Translations under genes and position numbers: made by a program
The notes under the pieces: model-generated
What the model saw: only the letters and a program-made list of their open reading frames with translations
The model's database searches: none
Told to the model about the DNA's origin: nothing
In this document: piece by piece, positions 42,835 through 51,796 of the stretch
Position numbering within the stretch: the first letter of the stretch is position 1
Layout of the letters: each line of letters opens with the position of its first letter
Origin: Streptomyces iconiensis
GTDB taxonomy: Bacteria; Actinomycetota; Actinomycetes; Streptomycetales; Streptomycetaceae
Length of the DNA: 64,000 nt
Direction: 5' to 3'
Assembly: GCF_028657195.3 (NCBI RefSeq)
Contig: NZ_JANCPR020000035.1
Location: 38,908 to 102,907, forward strand

Positions 42835-44067
42835 TCAGATTACTCCCTCGCTCTTCAGCAGCTCCACATCGCGCTCCGCCAGGCCGAGTTCGCCCGAGAA
42901 GACCTCGGTGTTGTGGGCGCCGAGCAGGGGGGACGAGCTGATCTCGACGGGGGAGTCGGAGAGCTTCAGCGGGGAGCCGACGGTGGTGAAGGTGCCGCGT
43001 GTGGGGTGCTCGACCTCCACGATCATCCCGTCGGCCGCCAGCGAGGCGTCCTCGATGATCTCCTTGGTCGACAGGATCGGGCCGCACGGGATGTGGTGCG
43101 CGTTGAGTGCCTCCAGCACCTCCCACTTGGGCAGGGTCGAGGTCCACTCCTCGATCATCTGGAACATCTTGCCGAGCTGCGGAAGCCGCGCCTCCGGTGT
43201 CGCCCACGCCGGATCGCCGGCCAGTTCAGGGCGGCCCATGAGGGTGCACAGGGGCTCCCATGACACCGGCTGCACGATCACGTACACGTAGTCGTTCGGG
43301 CCGCCGGGCGCGCACCGCACCGCCCAGCCGGGCTGGCCGCCGCCCGAGGCGTTGCCCGAGCGCGGCACCTCGTCCCCGAAATCGTCGACCGGGTACTCGC
43401 GCAACGGGCCGTGCGCCAGGCGCTGATGGTCGCGCAGCTTGACGCGGCACAGGTTGAGCACCGCGTGCTGCATCGCCACCCGCACCCGCTGGCCCCGGCC
43501 CGTACGCTCGCGCTGGTACAACGCCGCCAGTATCCCGGCGACTGTATGCACTCCCGAACCCGAGTCACCGATCTGGGCGCCCGTCGCCAGCGGCGGTCCG
43601 TCCTCGGAACCCGTCGTCGACATGGAGCCGCCCATCGCCTGCGCGACCACCTCGTACGCCTTGTAACCCGTGTAGGGGCCGTCACCGAACCCCTTGATCG
43701 AGGCGTACACCAGCCGCGGGTTGAGCCGGTGCACGTGCTCCCATGAGAAGCCCATACGGTCGAGCGCTCCCGGACCGAAGTTCTCCACCAGCACGTCGCT
43801 GCGCCGGATCAGCTCCGTCAGCAGCTCCTTGCCCCGCTCCGTCTTGGTGTTCAGGGTGATGCTGCGCTTGTTGCAGTTGAGCATGGTGAAGTAGAGCGAG
43901 TCCACGTCGGGCAGATCGCGCAGCTGCCTGCGGGTGATGTCCCCGCCGGGCGCCTCCAGCTTGACGACGTCGGCGCCGAGCCAGGCGAGCAGCTGGGTCG
44001 CCGAGGGCCCCGACTGCACATGGGTCATGTCCAGGACGCGCACACCGTCAAGTGCCTTGTCAGTCAC
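42835..44067 (-). CDS. frc: Formyl-CoA:oxalate CoA-transferase (CaiB family)
   Basis: A 410-residue family III CoA-transferase. Motifs include VRVLDMTHVQSGPSATQLLA and LGADVVKLEAPGGD at the start, and VLVENFGPGALDRMGFSWE. The catalytic aspartate is in TGAQIGDSGSGVH near residue 169, and the glycine loop is ASGGGQPGWAV. The loop and Asp context fit formyl-CoA transferase more closely than carnitine or bile-acid relatives. It moves CoA from formyl-CoA to oxalate. It lies 11 bp downstream of the ThDP decarboxylase gene. Confidence 0.92.
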   Translation of the reverse strand: MTDKALDGVRVLDMTHVQSGPSATQLLAWLGADVVKLEAPGGDITRRQLRDLPDVDSLYFTMLNCNKRSITLNTKTERGKELLTELIRRSDVLVENFGPGALDRMGFSWEHVHRLNPRLVYASIKGFGDGPYTGYKAYEVVAQAMGGSMSTTGSEDGPPLATGAQIGDSGSGVHTVAGILAALYQRERTGRGQRVRVAMQHAVLNLCRVKLRDHQRLAHGPLREYPVDDFGDEVPRSGNASGGGQPGWAVRCAPGGPNDYVYVIVQPVSWEPLCTLMGRPELAGDPAWATPEARLPQLGKMFQMIEEWTSTLPKWEVLEALNAHHIPCGPILSTKEIIEDASLAADGMIVEVEHPTRGTFTTVGSPLKLSDSPVEISSSPLLGAHNTEVFSGELGLAERDVELLKSEGVI

Positions 44068-44078
44068 GCGGGTTCACC

Positions 44079-45842
44079 TCACTTGTACATGGTCTGGTTC
44101 ATGGTTCCGGGTGCGTACACGTCCGGGTCGAGCCAGACGTTGATCAGCGAGGGCTTGCCCGACTCCCTGGCGCGCTCCAGCGCCGGCCGCAGCTGCGCCG
44201 GATCGCGCACCTCCTCGCCATGGCCGCCGAGCATCCGCGCGAACGCGTCGTAGGGCACGTCGCCGAGCGTGTTGCCGAGCCGTTCACGTGCCGCGCCGTA
44301 CTTGGCGCGCTGGCCGTAACGGATCTGGTTCATCGAGGAGTTGTTGCCGACGATGCCCACGAACGGCAGGTCGTAGCGGACCAGCGTCTCGAAGTCCCAG
44401 CCCGTCAGCGAGAACGCGCCGTCCCCGAACAGCGCGACGACCTCCTTGTCCGGCCTGGCCTGCTTGGCGGCCAGCACGAACGGCACCCCCACGCCGAGCG
44501 TCCCCAGCGGCCCCGGGTCCATCCAGTGACCGGGGGAGTGGGGCTGCACGACCTGCCCCGAGAACGTCACGATGTCGCCGCCGTCGCCGATGAAGAGCGA
44601 GTCGGGCGTAAGGAACTCGTTGATCTCGTGCACCAGCCGATAGGGGTGGATCGGGTCAGCGGCGGAGCGCAGCAGCGGCTCGCGCTTGTCGGCCGCCTTC
44701 TGTTCGACCTCCCGCAGCTCCTCCAGCCACACCTTGCGCCCCGTCGTGCGCGCCGCCCCGTTGAGCTGCCCGGAAGCGGCCTGGGTGACGGCGGCGAGCA
44801 CCAGGTCGGCCGAGCCGACGATGCCCAGGTCCACGTCCCGGTTCTTGCCGACTGTGCGGTAGTCCAGGTCGATCTGCACCACGGTCGCCTCGGGCGACAG
44901 CCGCTTCCCGTACCCCATACGGAAGTCGAACGGCGTGCCCACGATCACGATGAGGTCAGCGCGCGAGAACGCGTGCCGCCGCGAGAGCTGGAAGTGGTGC
45001 GGATCGCCTGGCGGCAGCGTGCCACGGCCCGCGCCGTTCATATAGGCGGGTACGTCCAGCGTGCGCACCAACTCGCGTGCGGCGCCCGTCGCGCGCGTCG
45101 TCCACACCTGCCCGCCGAGCAGGATCGCGGGGCGCTCGGCAGCCGCCAGCAGTCCAGCCAGCCGCTCGACCGCCTCCGGGTCGCCCGGCTGCCGGGTGGA
45201 GGCGCGGTAGTGCCCGGGACTCGGCACCCTGGCCTGCTCGCGCGGCACCTTCGCGTCCAGCACATCGCGGGGGATCTCCAGGAAGGAGGGCCCCGGCGCA
45301 CCGTGATAGCACTCGCGGAACGCCATCGACACCATGTCAGCCGCACGCGCCGTGTCCGGCACCGTCGCGGCGAACTTCGTGATCGGCGTCATCATGTCCA
45401 CGTGTGGCAGGTCCTGCAACGAGCCCATCTTGTGCTGCGTATGGGCACCTTGGCCGCCGATCAGCAGCATCGGGGACTCGGCGCGCAGCGCGTTGGCGAC
45501 GCCGGTGACCGCGTCCGTCGTACCGGGCCCCGCCGTCACCACGGCGCACCCCGGCCGCCCGGTGAGCCGCGCGTAACCGTCCGCCGCGTGCGCCGCCACC
45601 TGTTCGTGGCGTACGTCCACCACGGAGATTCCCTCGTCGGCGCAGCCGTCGTAGATGTCGATGATGTGGCCGCCGCACAGGGTGTAGATCACCTCCACCC
45701 CTTCGGCCTTGAGCGCCTTGGCGACCAGATGGCCGCCGGATATGAGGCCGTCGTCCTTGTTCTGGCCGGCCCGGCCGTTGGCGTTCTCGCCCTTGCCGGT
45801 ATTGCCCTTGCCGTTCTCGCCCTTGCCGTTCTCGTCGGTCAT
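44079..45842 (-). CDS. ThDP-dependent decarboxylase, oxalyl-CoA decarboxylase-like
   Basis: A 587-residue ThDP enzyme. The cofactor-activating glutamate is in VVDVRHEQVAAHAADGYARL. The ThDP motif GDGAFSLTGWDFETLVRYDL ends in VGNN. The central domain binds nucleotide (IVIVGTPFDFRMGYG). With frc and an OxlT carrier it should decarboxylate oxalyl-CoA to formyl-CoA and CO2. The segment after NN (SSMNQIRYGQRAKYG) differs from what I recall of characterised oxalyl-CoA decarboxylases, so a 2-hydroxyacyl-CoA lyase or acetolactate-synthase-like activity is possible. Residues 4-28 are a Gly/Lys/Asn/Glu repeat encoded by 15-18 bp units. Confidence 0.75.
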   Translation of the reverse strand: MTDENGKGENGKGNTGKGENANGRAGQNKDDGLISGGHLVAKALKAEGVEVIYTLCGGHIIDIYDGCADEGISVVDVRHEQVAAHAADGYARLTGRPGCAVVTAGPGTTDAVTGVANALRAESPMLLIGGQGAHTQHKMGSLQDLPHVDMMTPITKFAATVPDTARAADMVSMAFRECYHGAPGPSFLEIPRDVLDAKVPREQARVPSPGHYRASTRQPGDPEAVERLAGLLAAAERPAILLGGQVWTTRATGAARELVRTLDVPAYMNGAGRGTLPPGDPHHFQLSRRHAFSRADLIVIVGTPFDFRMGYGKRLSPEATVVQIDLDYRTVGKNRDVDLGIVGSADLVLAAVTQAASGQLNGAARTTGRKVWLEELREVEQKAADKREPLLRSAADPIHPYRLVHEINEFLTPDSLFIGDGGDIVTFSGQVVQPHSPGHWMDPGPLGTLGVGVPFVLAAKQARPDKEVVALFGDGAFSLTGWDFETLVRYDLPFVGIVGNNSSMNQIRYGQRAKYGAARERLGNTLGDVPYDAFARMLGGHGEEVRDPAQLRPALERARESGKPSLINVWLDPDVYAPGTMNQTMYK

Positions 45843-45926
45843 GGCGGGATGTGCTCCCTTCCGGGGCTGACGGGTAGTCAGTTACCTCGCTGGATCACTC
45901 GTCACCCGTTCGTCGACCGTAGATTG

Positions 45927-45950
45927 CATACAGTCGACTCATACTGTATG
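45927..45950. promoter_or_regulatory. Operator in the oxalate operon promoter region
   Basis: CATACAGT (45927-45934) and ACTGTATG (45943-45950) are perfect inverted arms 8 bases apart. The right half, CATACTGTATG, is itself palindromic. It lies 84 bp upstream of the decarboxylase start, in a locally AT-rich stretch. ATAC...GTAT symmetry is typical of GntR-family sites. Confidence 0.65.
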
Positions 45951-46093
45951 GACTCGTTATCCCGCATCGACGGGCGTGTGTCCAGAGGGAGTACGCGGAC
46001 CCGGCGGCGGCGAACGTCCCGCGCGCGGCGCCGCTCAGGCCATGCCACGGTGACCGTGGGAAGCGGACCGTCGCAGGCCAGGAGGTACGCGGC

Positions 46094-47176
46094 ATGACAG
46101 CCGAACGCGGCGCCCCGACCGGGGCCCCGGGGGCAGAAAAACGCGTCGGCGGCGGGCTGGACACCGAGGGCCATCGCCGGGCCGTAGCGGCCGAGTTCAC
46201 CCGGCTGGTGCACGACGGCACGCTCGATCTGCCGCTGCCGGGATCCGGGCGTACCCGGCAACGCTGGGCCGCGCTGACGGCGCTCGCCGAACGGGACCTC
46301 GGACTCGTCCGCCTCGCCGAGGGCCACACCGACGCGCTTGCCGTGCTCGCCGAGCTGCGCGACCTGGGCGTACGCGACCTGCCCGGTGTACGCCCCGGCC
46401 GGCGCTGGGGCGTATGGGCGGCCGAGCCGCCCGGCGCCGCACTCGAAGCCGTGCCCACACGTGACGGTAACTGGCGGCTGACCGGCACCAAGCCGTACTG
46501 CTCAGGAGCCCGCGCCTGCACCCACGCGCTCGTCACCGCCCGCACAGGCGAGGCGCGTGGGCTCTTCGCCGTCGCGCTGGACCCCGCGCACGCCACACCC
46601 GTGTCCGGAAGCTGGACGGCCGCAGGAATGGCGGCCAGCGACACCCTCGACATGCGCTTCGACGCCGCTCCCGCGACCCGTGCGGGACCGCCGGGCGCCT
46701 ACCTCGAACGCCCCGGCTTCCACCACGGCGGTATCGGCGTCGCCGCCTGCTGGTACGGCGGAGCGCGCGCCGTGGCCGCCACCCTTCGGGCCGCCGCGGC
46801 ACGCTGCGGGGAACCGCATACGCTCGCCCATCTCGGTGCTGTGGACGCCCAGTTGGAGGCGGCGGACGCGCTGTTCGACCGTGCGGCGGCCGAACTGGAC
46901 GCCGACCCCGACGACCGCAAGGGCGGCGCCGCACTGCGTGCCATGCGGGTGCGTTCCTTCGTCGAGGGCGTGGCCTCCGACGTGCTGTACCGCGTGGGCC
47001 GAGCACTCGGCGCCGGCCCGCTGGCCCACGAAGCCGGGCACGCACGCACCGTCACCGACCTGACCGTCTACCTCCGCCAGCACCACGGCGAACGGGACCT
47101 CGCGGCGTTGGGGACGGCGGCGCTCGGGGCGGTGGCGACCGGCGGGTTGCCGGGAGTGCAGGAGCGGCCCTCATGA
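46094..47176 (+). CDS. Acyl-CoA dehydrogenase family protein
   Basis: A 360-residue, rather short and divergent member of the acyl-CoA dehydrogenase family. Recognisable features are the flavin-side strand RDGNWRLTGTKPYCSGARAC and the C-terminal helical domain (VRSFVEGVASDVLYRVGRALGAG, then TVYLRQHHGERDLAALG). The usual catalytic glutamate region is not obvious. The N-terminal helical domain is shortened. It starts the cassette with PIG-L, methyltransferase and glycosyltransferase, overlapping PIG-L by 4 bp. It may oxidise an acyl or amino-sugar intermediate of that pathway. Confidence 0.8.
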   Translation: MTAERGAPTGAPGAEKRVGGGLDTEGHRRAVAAEFTRLVHDGTLDLPLPGSGRTRQRWAALTALAERDLGLVRLAEGHTDALAVLAELRDLGVRDLPGVRPGRRWGVWAAEPPGAALEAVPTRDGNWRLTGTKPYCSGARACTHALVTARTGEARGLFAVALDPAHATPVSGSWTAAGMAASDTLDMRFDAAPATRAGPPGAYLERPGFHHGGIGVAACWYGGARAVAATLRAAAARCGEPHTLAHLGAVDAQLEAADALFDRAAAELDADPDDRKGGAALRAMRVRSFVEGVASDVLYRVGRALGAGPLAHEAGHARTVTDLTVYLRQHHGERDLAALGTAALGAVATGGLPGVQERPS

Positions 47177-48366
47177 CCCCGCGTGCCCGGTCCGACCGTG
47201 CTGCGGGGCCGAATCTGCCTGACAGCGGCGCCCGTTCTGATCGTGGAGCACGTTCCGAGCCTGCCGATCGTGAAGTGCGTTCCGGGCGTGCCGACCACTC
47301 CGCCCGTCGCGCCCGCGCCTCGTACGCGTCCCCGTCCCCGTCCTCGTATCCGTCCCCGCCCCCGTCTCCATCGCCGTCCTCCGCGAGGCGGGCGCCCTCG
47401 TCCTCGTCCCGGCGACGGGCGGCGGCCCCCGGGCCGGCCCCGTCGCGGGAGCCGGCCCCGTCGCACGACTGGGCGCACGACATCATTCGCGCGCCCGGCA
47501 CCCCAGAGGCAGCGTGGGCGGCGTGGGCCGCGCCGCGGGGGTTCCCGGAACTGGATCTGACGCCGCTGCGCAGTGTCCTGGTCGTCGCCGCGCACCCCGA
47601 CGACGAAGTCCTCGCGCTCGGCGGCACCCTCGCGCGGCTCGCTGACAGCGGTGCACGGTTGCGGCTGGTCGCCGTCACCGACGGTGAGGCGTCCCACCCC
47701 GACAGCACAGCCCCGCTCGCCCGGGACCTCGCCCGTGTGCGTCGCGCCGAGGCACGCCGTGCGCTGGAGGTTCTCGGTGCGCCGGATGTGGAGATCGTCC
47801 CGCTCGGCCTCCCCGATACGGCCGTGGCCCGGCACGAACTCTCCCTCACCGAGCGCCTCTTGGGCCTCATGTCCGGATTCGACGCGTGTGCCGCGCCCTG
47901 GACGGGTGACGCGCACCCCGACCACGAGGCCGCGGGGCGCGCTGCTGCTGCCGCCTGCGCCGCCACGGGCGTGCCCGTACTGCACTACCCCGTATGGGCC
48001 TGGCACTGGGCCACGCCCGGCGATCCCCGTGTGCCCTGGCGCCGTGCCGCGCGGGTGCCGCTCGACGCGTGGACCGCGGCCCGGAAGCGAGCCGCACTCG
48101 ACTGCTTCGCCAGCCAGGTGCGCCCGCTGGGAGAGCACCCCGCCGACGCGGCCGTCCTCCCGCCCGCCGAACTGGCCCACTTCCAGCGCGAGTACGAAAT
48201 CGTCCTGCGCCACGCGCCGGGAACTCATGAAGTGCCGGAGGATCACGAAGTACCAGTAGTGGAGCCGGAAGTACCAGTAGAGGGGCGGGGAACAGCAGCA
48301 GACGGACGGGAGTTGGGGCCGGACGAGGAGCAGCGCACTACCGAAGCGCCTGGTGGGGGCGTGTGA
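47173..48366 (+). CDS. PIG-L/LmbE family deacetylase
   Basis: A 397-residue protein. The zinc site motifs are VLVVAAHPDDEVLALGGTLA near residue 135 and TGDAHPDHEAAGRAAA near residue 245. PIG-L enzymes de-N-acetylate GlcNAc-containing substrates (MshB, GPI anchors, glycopeptides). The first ~110 residues are an Arg/Ser/Pro/Ala low-complexity extension (SPSSYPSPPPSPSPSSARRA). The C-terminal ~40 residues carry a short EVP repeat. ATG and GTG overlaps tie it to both neighbours. The acetylated substrate is presumably made by the GT2 enzyme of the cassette. Confidence 0.9.
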   Translation: MTPRARSDRAAGPNLPDSGARSDRGARSEPADREVRSGRADHSARRARASYASPSPSSYPSPPPSPSPSSARRAPSSSSRRRAAAPGPAPSREPAPSHDWAHDIIRAPGTPEAAWAAWAAPRGFPELDLTPLRSVLVVAAHPDDEVLALGGTLARLADSGARLRLVAVTDGEASHPDSTAPLARDLARVRRAEARRALEVLGAPDVEIVPLGLPDTAVARHELSLTERLLGLMSGFDACAAPWTGDAHPDHEAAGRAAAAACAATGVPVLHYPVWAWHWATPGDPRVPWRRAARVPLDAWTAARKRAALDCFASQVRPLGEHPADAAVLPPAELAHFQREYEIVLRHAPGTHEVPEDHEVPVVEPEVPVEGRGTAADGRELGPDEEQRTTEAPGGGV

Positions 48367-48986
48367 ACACGCCTGCTGAGTACTTCGCCGGGATGTACCG
48401 GGACGCTGAGGATCCCTGGAGCCTGGGCGTCAGGTGGTACGAGCAGCGCAAGTACGCGCTCACCACGGCCGCGCTGCCCCGCGACCGTTACCGCGCCGCC
48501 TTCGAACCCGGCTGCTCCGTCGGTGTCCTGAGCGTCCGGCTCGCCGAACGCTGTGCGTACCTGCTGAGCTGCGACCGTTCCCCGCGTGCCGTGGCCGCTG
48601 CCCGGCGCAGGCTCAGCGGACATCCGCACGCGCGCGTCCATGTGCGTGTACTGCCGGAGGAATGGCCCGAGGGCGCCTTCGACCTCGTCGTACTCTCCGA
48701 GATCCTCTACTACTTCGGCCCCACCGAGGTGGGCGGCCTCCTCGCCCGCGCCGCCGGCTCGCTGGAGAGCGGCGGCACGCTCGTCGCCGTTCACTGGCGG
48801 CATCCGGTCGCCGACCACGCGCAGTCGGGCGACGCCGTGCACGCCGCCTTGCGCCGTGTGCCGGGGCTCGTCAGGACGGTCGCGCACGAGGAGGACGACT
48901 TCCTGCTGGACGTGTTCGTGCGGGTGCCCGCAGGCGGGGAGCGTGTGTACCCCCGCTCGGTCGCGGAGAGCGAGGGCCTCGCGTGA
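48363..48986 (+). CDS. NodS-like SAM-dependent methyltransferase
   Basis: A 207-residue protein. The N-terminus (YFAGMYRDAEDPWSLGVRWY then EQRKYALTTAALPRDRY) matches the NodS-type group. The SAM-binding loop is FEPGCSVGVLSVRLAERCAY, with motif IV region FDLVVLSEILYYF. In rhizobia NodS N-methylates the deacetylated amino sugar of Nod factors. Next to a PIG-L deacetylase, an analogous N-methylation is plausible here. Both ends overlap neighbouring genes by 4 bp. Confidence 0.9.
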   Translation: MNTPAEYFAGMYRDAEDPWSLGVRWYEQRKYALTTAALPRDRYRAAFEPGCSVGVLSVRLAERCAYLLSCDRSPRAVAAARRRLSGHPHARVHVRVLPEEWPEGAFDLVVLSEILYYFGPTEVGGLLARAAGSLESGGTLVAVHWRHPVADHAQSGDAVHAALRRVPGLVRTVAHEEDDFLLDVFVRVPAGGERVYPRSVAESEGLA

Positions 48987-49741
48987 TCCGCGCGGTCGCC
49001 GTCGTCGTCCCCGCGCACAACGAGGAACGGCTGCTGCCCGGTTGCCTGGAGTCCATACGGGCAGCCACGGCGTACCCGGCCCTGGCGGCGGTACGCGTGC
49101 ACACGTACGTCGTCGCCGACTGCTGCCGGGACGCGACGGCTCGGCTCGCCCGCGCGTACGGTGCGACCGTCACCGAGCCCCGGTTCCGCAGCGCGGGCGC
49201 CGCGCGTGCACACGGCACGGCCGCCGCACTGGACGCGTTCCTCGCACCCGGCTCCGGGCTCACGGCGGCCGAGGTCTGGCTCGCGCACACGGACGCCGAC
49301 AGCCGCGTGCCACGCCGCTGGCTCGCGGCTCAACTCGCGTGCGCCGGCGAAGGGTTCGAGGCCGTCGTGGGTGCCGTGACCGTCGACGACTGGTCGGGAC
49401 ACACGCCGCAGACCGCGGCCCGCTTCCGCGGGTACTACGCCGCACATCGCCGCGAACCCGGCAGGCTGCCCGGCACCCACCCCCACGTGCACGGCGCCAA
49501 CCTCGCCGTACGCGCCGACGCCTACCTCGCGGCCGGTGGCTTTCCCCCGCTGACCACCGGTGAGGACCACGCACTCGTACGCGCCCTCACCGCGCGCGGC
49601 AGCCGCCTCCACCGCACCGACCGCGACCCCGTGCACACCTCGGCACGCCGCACCTGCCGCGCCCCCGCCGGCTTCGGCGCCTTCCTGCTGCGCCTGGAGA
49701 GCCAGGCGGACCAGGCAGACCAGGCGAACCGGGGGCGCTAG
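48983..49741 (+). CDS. GT2 family glycosyltransferase
   Basis: A 252-residue inverting glycosyltransferase. The GT-A fold is shown by VAVVVPAHNEERLLPGCLES, the metal-binding VWLAHTDADSRVPRRWLA near residue 95 and the acceptor-loop GEDHALVRAL. No membrane segment is evident, so it acts in the cytosol or peripherally. It starts at a GTG overlapping the methyltransferase stop. The last residues (ESQADQADQANRGR) come from a short DNA repeat. It is the last gene of the four-gene cassette. Confidence 0.9.
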   Translation: MIRAVAVVVPAHNEERLLPGCLESIRAATAYPALAAVRVHTYVVADCCRDATARLARAYGATVTEPRFRSAGAARAHGTAAALDAFLAPGSGLTAAEVWLAHTDADSRVPRRWLAAQLACAGEGFEAVVGAVTVDDWSGHTPQTAARFRGYYAAHRREPGRLPGTHPHVHGANLAVRADAYLAAGGFPPLTTGEDHALVRALTARGSRLHRTDRDPVHTSARRTCRAPAGFGAFLLRLESQADQADQANRGR

Positions 49742-49824
49742 GCGAACCAGGGAGCTGGGCGAATCAGGTTGCTGCGCGCGCCCGGGAGCTGCGCGAACCA
49801 GGGGAAGGGCAGGGGAAGCGCGCC

Positions 49825-51315
49825 CTAGTCCTGTACGGCCGACAGTTCGCGCACCGTCGCCATGTCGCTGAACGGGATCAGCTGGTCGCCGACGATCTGG
49901 TACGGCTCGCTGCCCTTCCCCGCGACCAGCACGATGTCGGCCGGTCCCGCGGCGGACAGGGCGAAGGCGATGGCCTCGCGGCGGTCGGCGATCCGTTCGA
50001 AGGGGGCGCCGGTGGCCGTGAGACCCGGAGCGATCTGGTCCATGATCGCCTCGGGGTCCTCGTTACGCGGGTTGTCCGAAGTGAGCACGCACAGGTCGGA
50101 GTGTGACCCGGCTATCTCGCCCATCCGGGCCCGCTTGGTGACGTCCCGGTCGCCTCCGCAGCCGAAGACCGTGATGACGCGTGCGGCGGCGAAGTCCCTG
50201 ATGGCGGCGAGCACCTTGTCCAGGGAGTCGGGCGAGTGCGCGTAGTCCACGATGACGGAAGCGCCCTGGGGAGCCTCAAGCCGTTCCAGCCGCCCGGGGA
50301 CCGGGGGCATCCGGTCCAGCGCAGCCACCAGACCTGCCAGGTCATGGCCCAGCAGATGGCATGCGGCCAGGGTGGCCAGGGCGTTGGCGACCGAGAACCT
50401 GCCGGGCACGGGGATCGCGGCCGGGTACTTGCGCCCGTCGTGGTGCAGCGTGAACCGCGTACCGAAGGCGTCCATGTCCAGGTCGGTCGCCCGGTAGTCG
50501 GCCTCGGCGTCCAGCGCGTACGTACGGACCAGACCCGGCATCATCGCCGGAATCAGCGCGCCGACCGGGTCGTCCGCGTTGACCACGGCACGCCCGCAGA
50601 GGCCGCCGAAGAGCCGGAGTTTGGCGTCCCGGTAGTGCTCCATCGTGCCGTGGTCGTCCAGGTGGTCCTGGGTGAGGTTGGTGAAGATGCCCACGTCGAG
50701 GAAGGAGTGGTCGATCCGGTGGTTCAGCAGGCCCATCGAGGTGGCCTCCAGGACCACGGTGCCGACCCCGTGGTCGCGCATGTGCCCCAGCAGATACTGG
50801 AAGTCCGGTGACTCCGGAGTGGTCAGTACCGAGCGCGGCATCGGGATCAGCTCGTCCCCGATCCGGTTGCCGCCCGTCCCGATCACACCCACCTTCCCGC
50901 CCTCGGCGACCCGCAGCACGGACTCCACCATGTACGAGACGGACGTCTTCCCGTTGGTGCCGGTGACGGCCACCATCTCCATCGACCGGCCGGGCTCCCC
51001 GTAGTAACGCGAAGTGATCAGCGCCGCGGCCTTACGCGTGTCGGCCACCCGTACGACGCAGGCGCCTTCGGCCGACGGCCATACCGCAGCGGGAAGACCG
51101 GAAGCGGGCTCTTCGACGAGCACCGCGACGGCGCCCCGCGCCAGCGCGGAACCGACGGCCTCGGGGCCGCCCTCCCGGTGCCCGGGTACCGCGATGAACA
51201 GCGAACCCGGCATGACGCGGTGGGCATCCAGGCACGCTCCCGCGGTGATTCCCGTCCCCGCGTCCCCCAGAAGTACTTCGTGGTCGTGCCCGGCCAGCAA
51301 CTCGCTCAGCTTCAT
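49825..51315 (-). CDS. MurE-like UDP-N-acetylmuramyl-tripeptide synthetase, outside a dcw cluster
   Basis: A 496-residue Mur ligase. ATP-binding is VAVTGTNGKTSVSYMVESVL near residue 117. The central domain has GIFTNLTQDHLDDHGTMEHY with the expected carbamylated-lysine region after it (RDAKLRLF). The C-terminal domain carries SDNPRNEDP, the DNPR diaminopimelate-recognition motif. Sequence alone therefore looks like an active DAP-adding enzyme. None of its usual dcw neighbours (murF, mraY, ftsI) is nearby, so it is a second MurE or a ligase for another UDP-sugar or peptide substrate. It is convergent with the PIG-L/GT2 cassette. Confidence 0.9.
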   Translation of the reverse strand: MKLSELLAGHDHEVLLGDAGTGITAGACLDAHRVMPGSLFIAVPGHREGGPEAVGSALARGAVAVLVEEPASGLPAAVWPSAEGACVVRVADTRKAAALITSRYYGEPGRSMEMVAVTGTNGKTSVSYMVESVLRVAEGGKVGVIGTGGNRIGDELIPMPRSVLTTPESPDFQYLLGHMRDHGVGTVVLEATSMGLLNHRIDHSFLDVGIFTNLTQDHLDDHGTMEHYRDAKLRLFGGLCGRAVVNADDPVGALIPAMMPGLVRTYALDAEADYRATDLDMDAFGTRFTLHHDGRKYPAAIPVPGRFSVANALATLAACHLLGHDLAGLVAALDRMPPVPGRLERLEAPQGASVIVDYAHSPDSLDKVLAAIRDFAAARVITVFGCGGDRDVTKRARMGEIAGSHSDLCVLTSDNPRNEDPEAIMDQIAPGLTATGAPFERIADRREAIAFALSAAGPADIVLVAGKGSEPYQIVGDQLIPFSDMATVRELSAVQD

Positions 51316-51796
51316 AGGGGTCCTCTCAGGGTGCGGTCGGCCCGCCGGGTCGCGGGAAGCGAAACCGGCGGTACGCCAGGGGCGCTGGCCGTAGGGGGAT
51401 GGTGCGGGGATGGTGCGGGGGAGGGGGCGGTTCAGGGGTGCGCGGTGGGGGGAGCCTTGTGCGGCGGATGCGGTGCGGGAGCCCGCTGAACCCGTCAGCA
51501 GGGACTCAGGAGCAGGGACTCAGGAGGAGGCGGCGTGATGCCGGGGTCCGCCGTTGGGATGCTTCCTGCGTGCTCTTGGGCATGGCGGGAAGGGGAGGCG
51601 GGAGAACCGGACGCGTGTGCCCGTCGTGAAAGTTGCTAGCCGTGGCCGTGCAGCGCGCGGCAGCGGGCCCGGGGCGCGTCGGGACCCAGCGAGCGAGAGG
51701 CCCGGACCGGGCTCCCCGTCACCGTATGTGTATGTCCCATACGGAGAGTGTACGTGCCCGGAACGCCTGTTCGGAACGGAGTGGCTCCGGTCCGGA
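51316..51796. other. 481-bp intergenic region upstream of MurE
   Basis: No gene is convincing. It holds GGGGATGGTGC direct repeats near 51395-51420, a GCAGGGACTCAGGAG repeat near 51497-51525, and a small GTATG-TCC-CATAC inverted repeat near 51731. The left part should contain the murE promoter. Confidence 0.45.
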
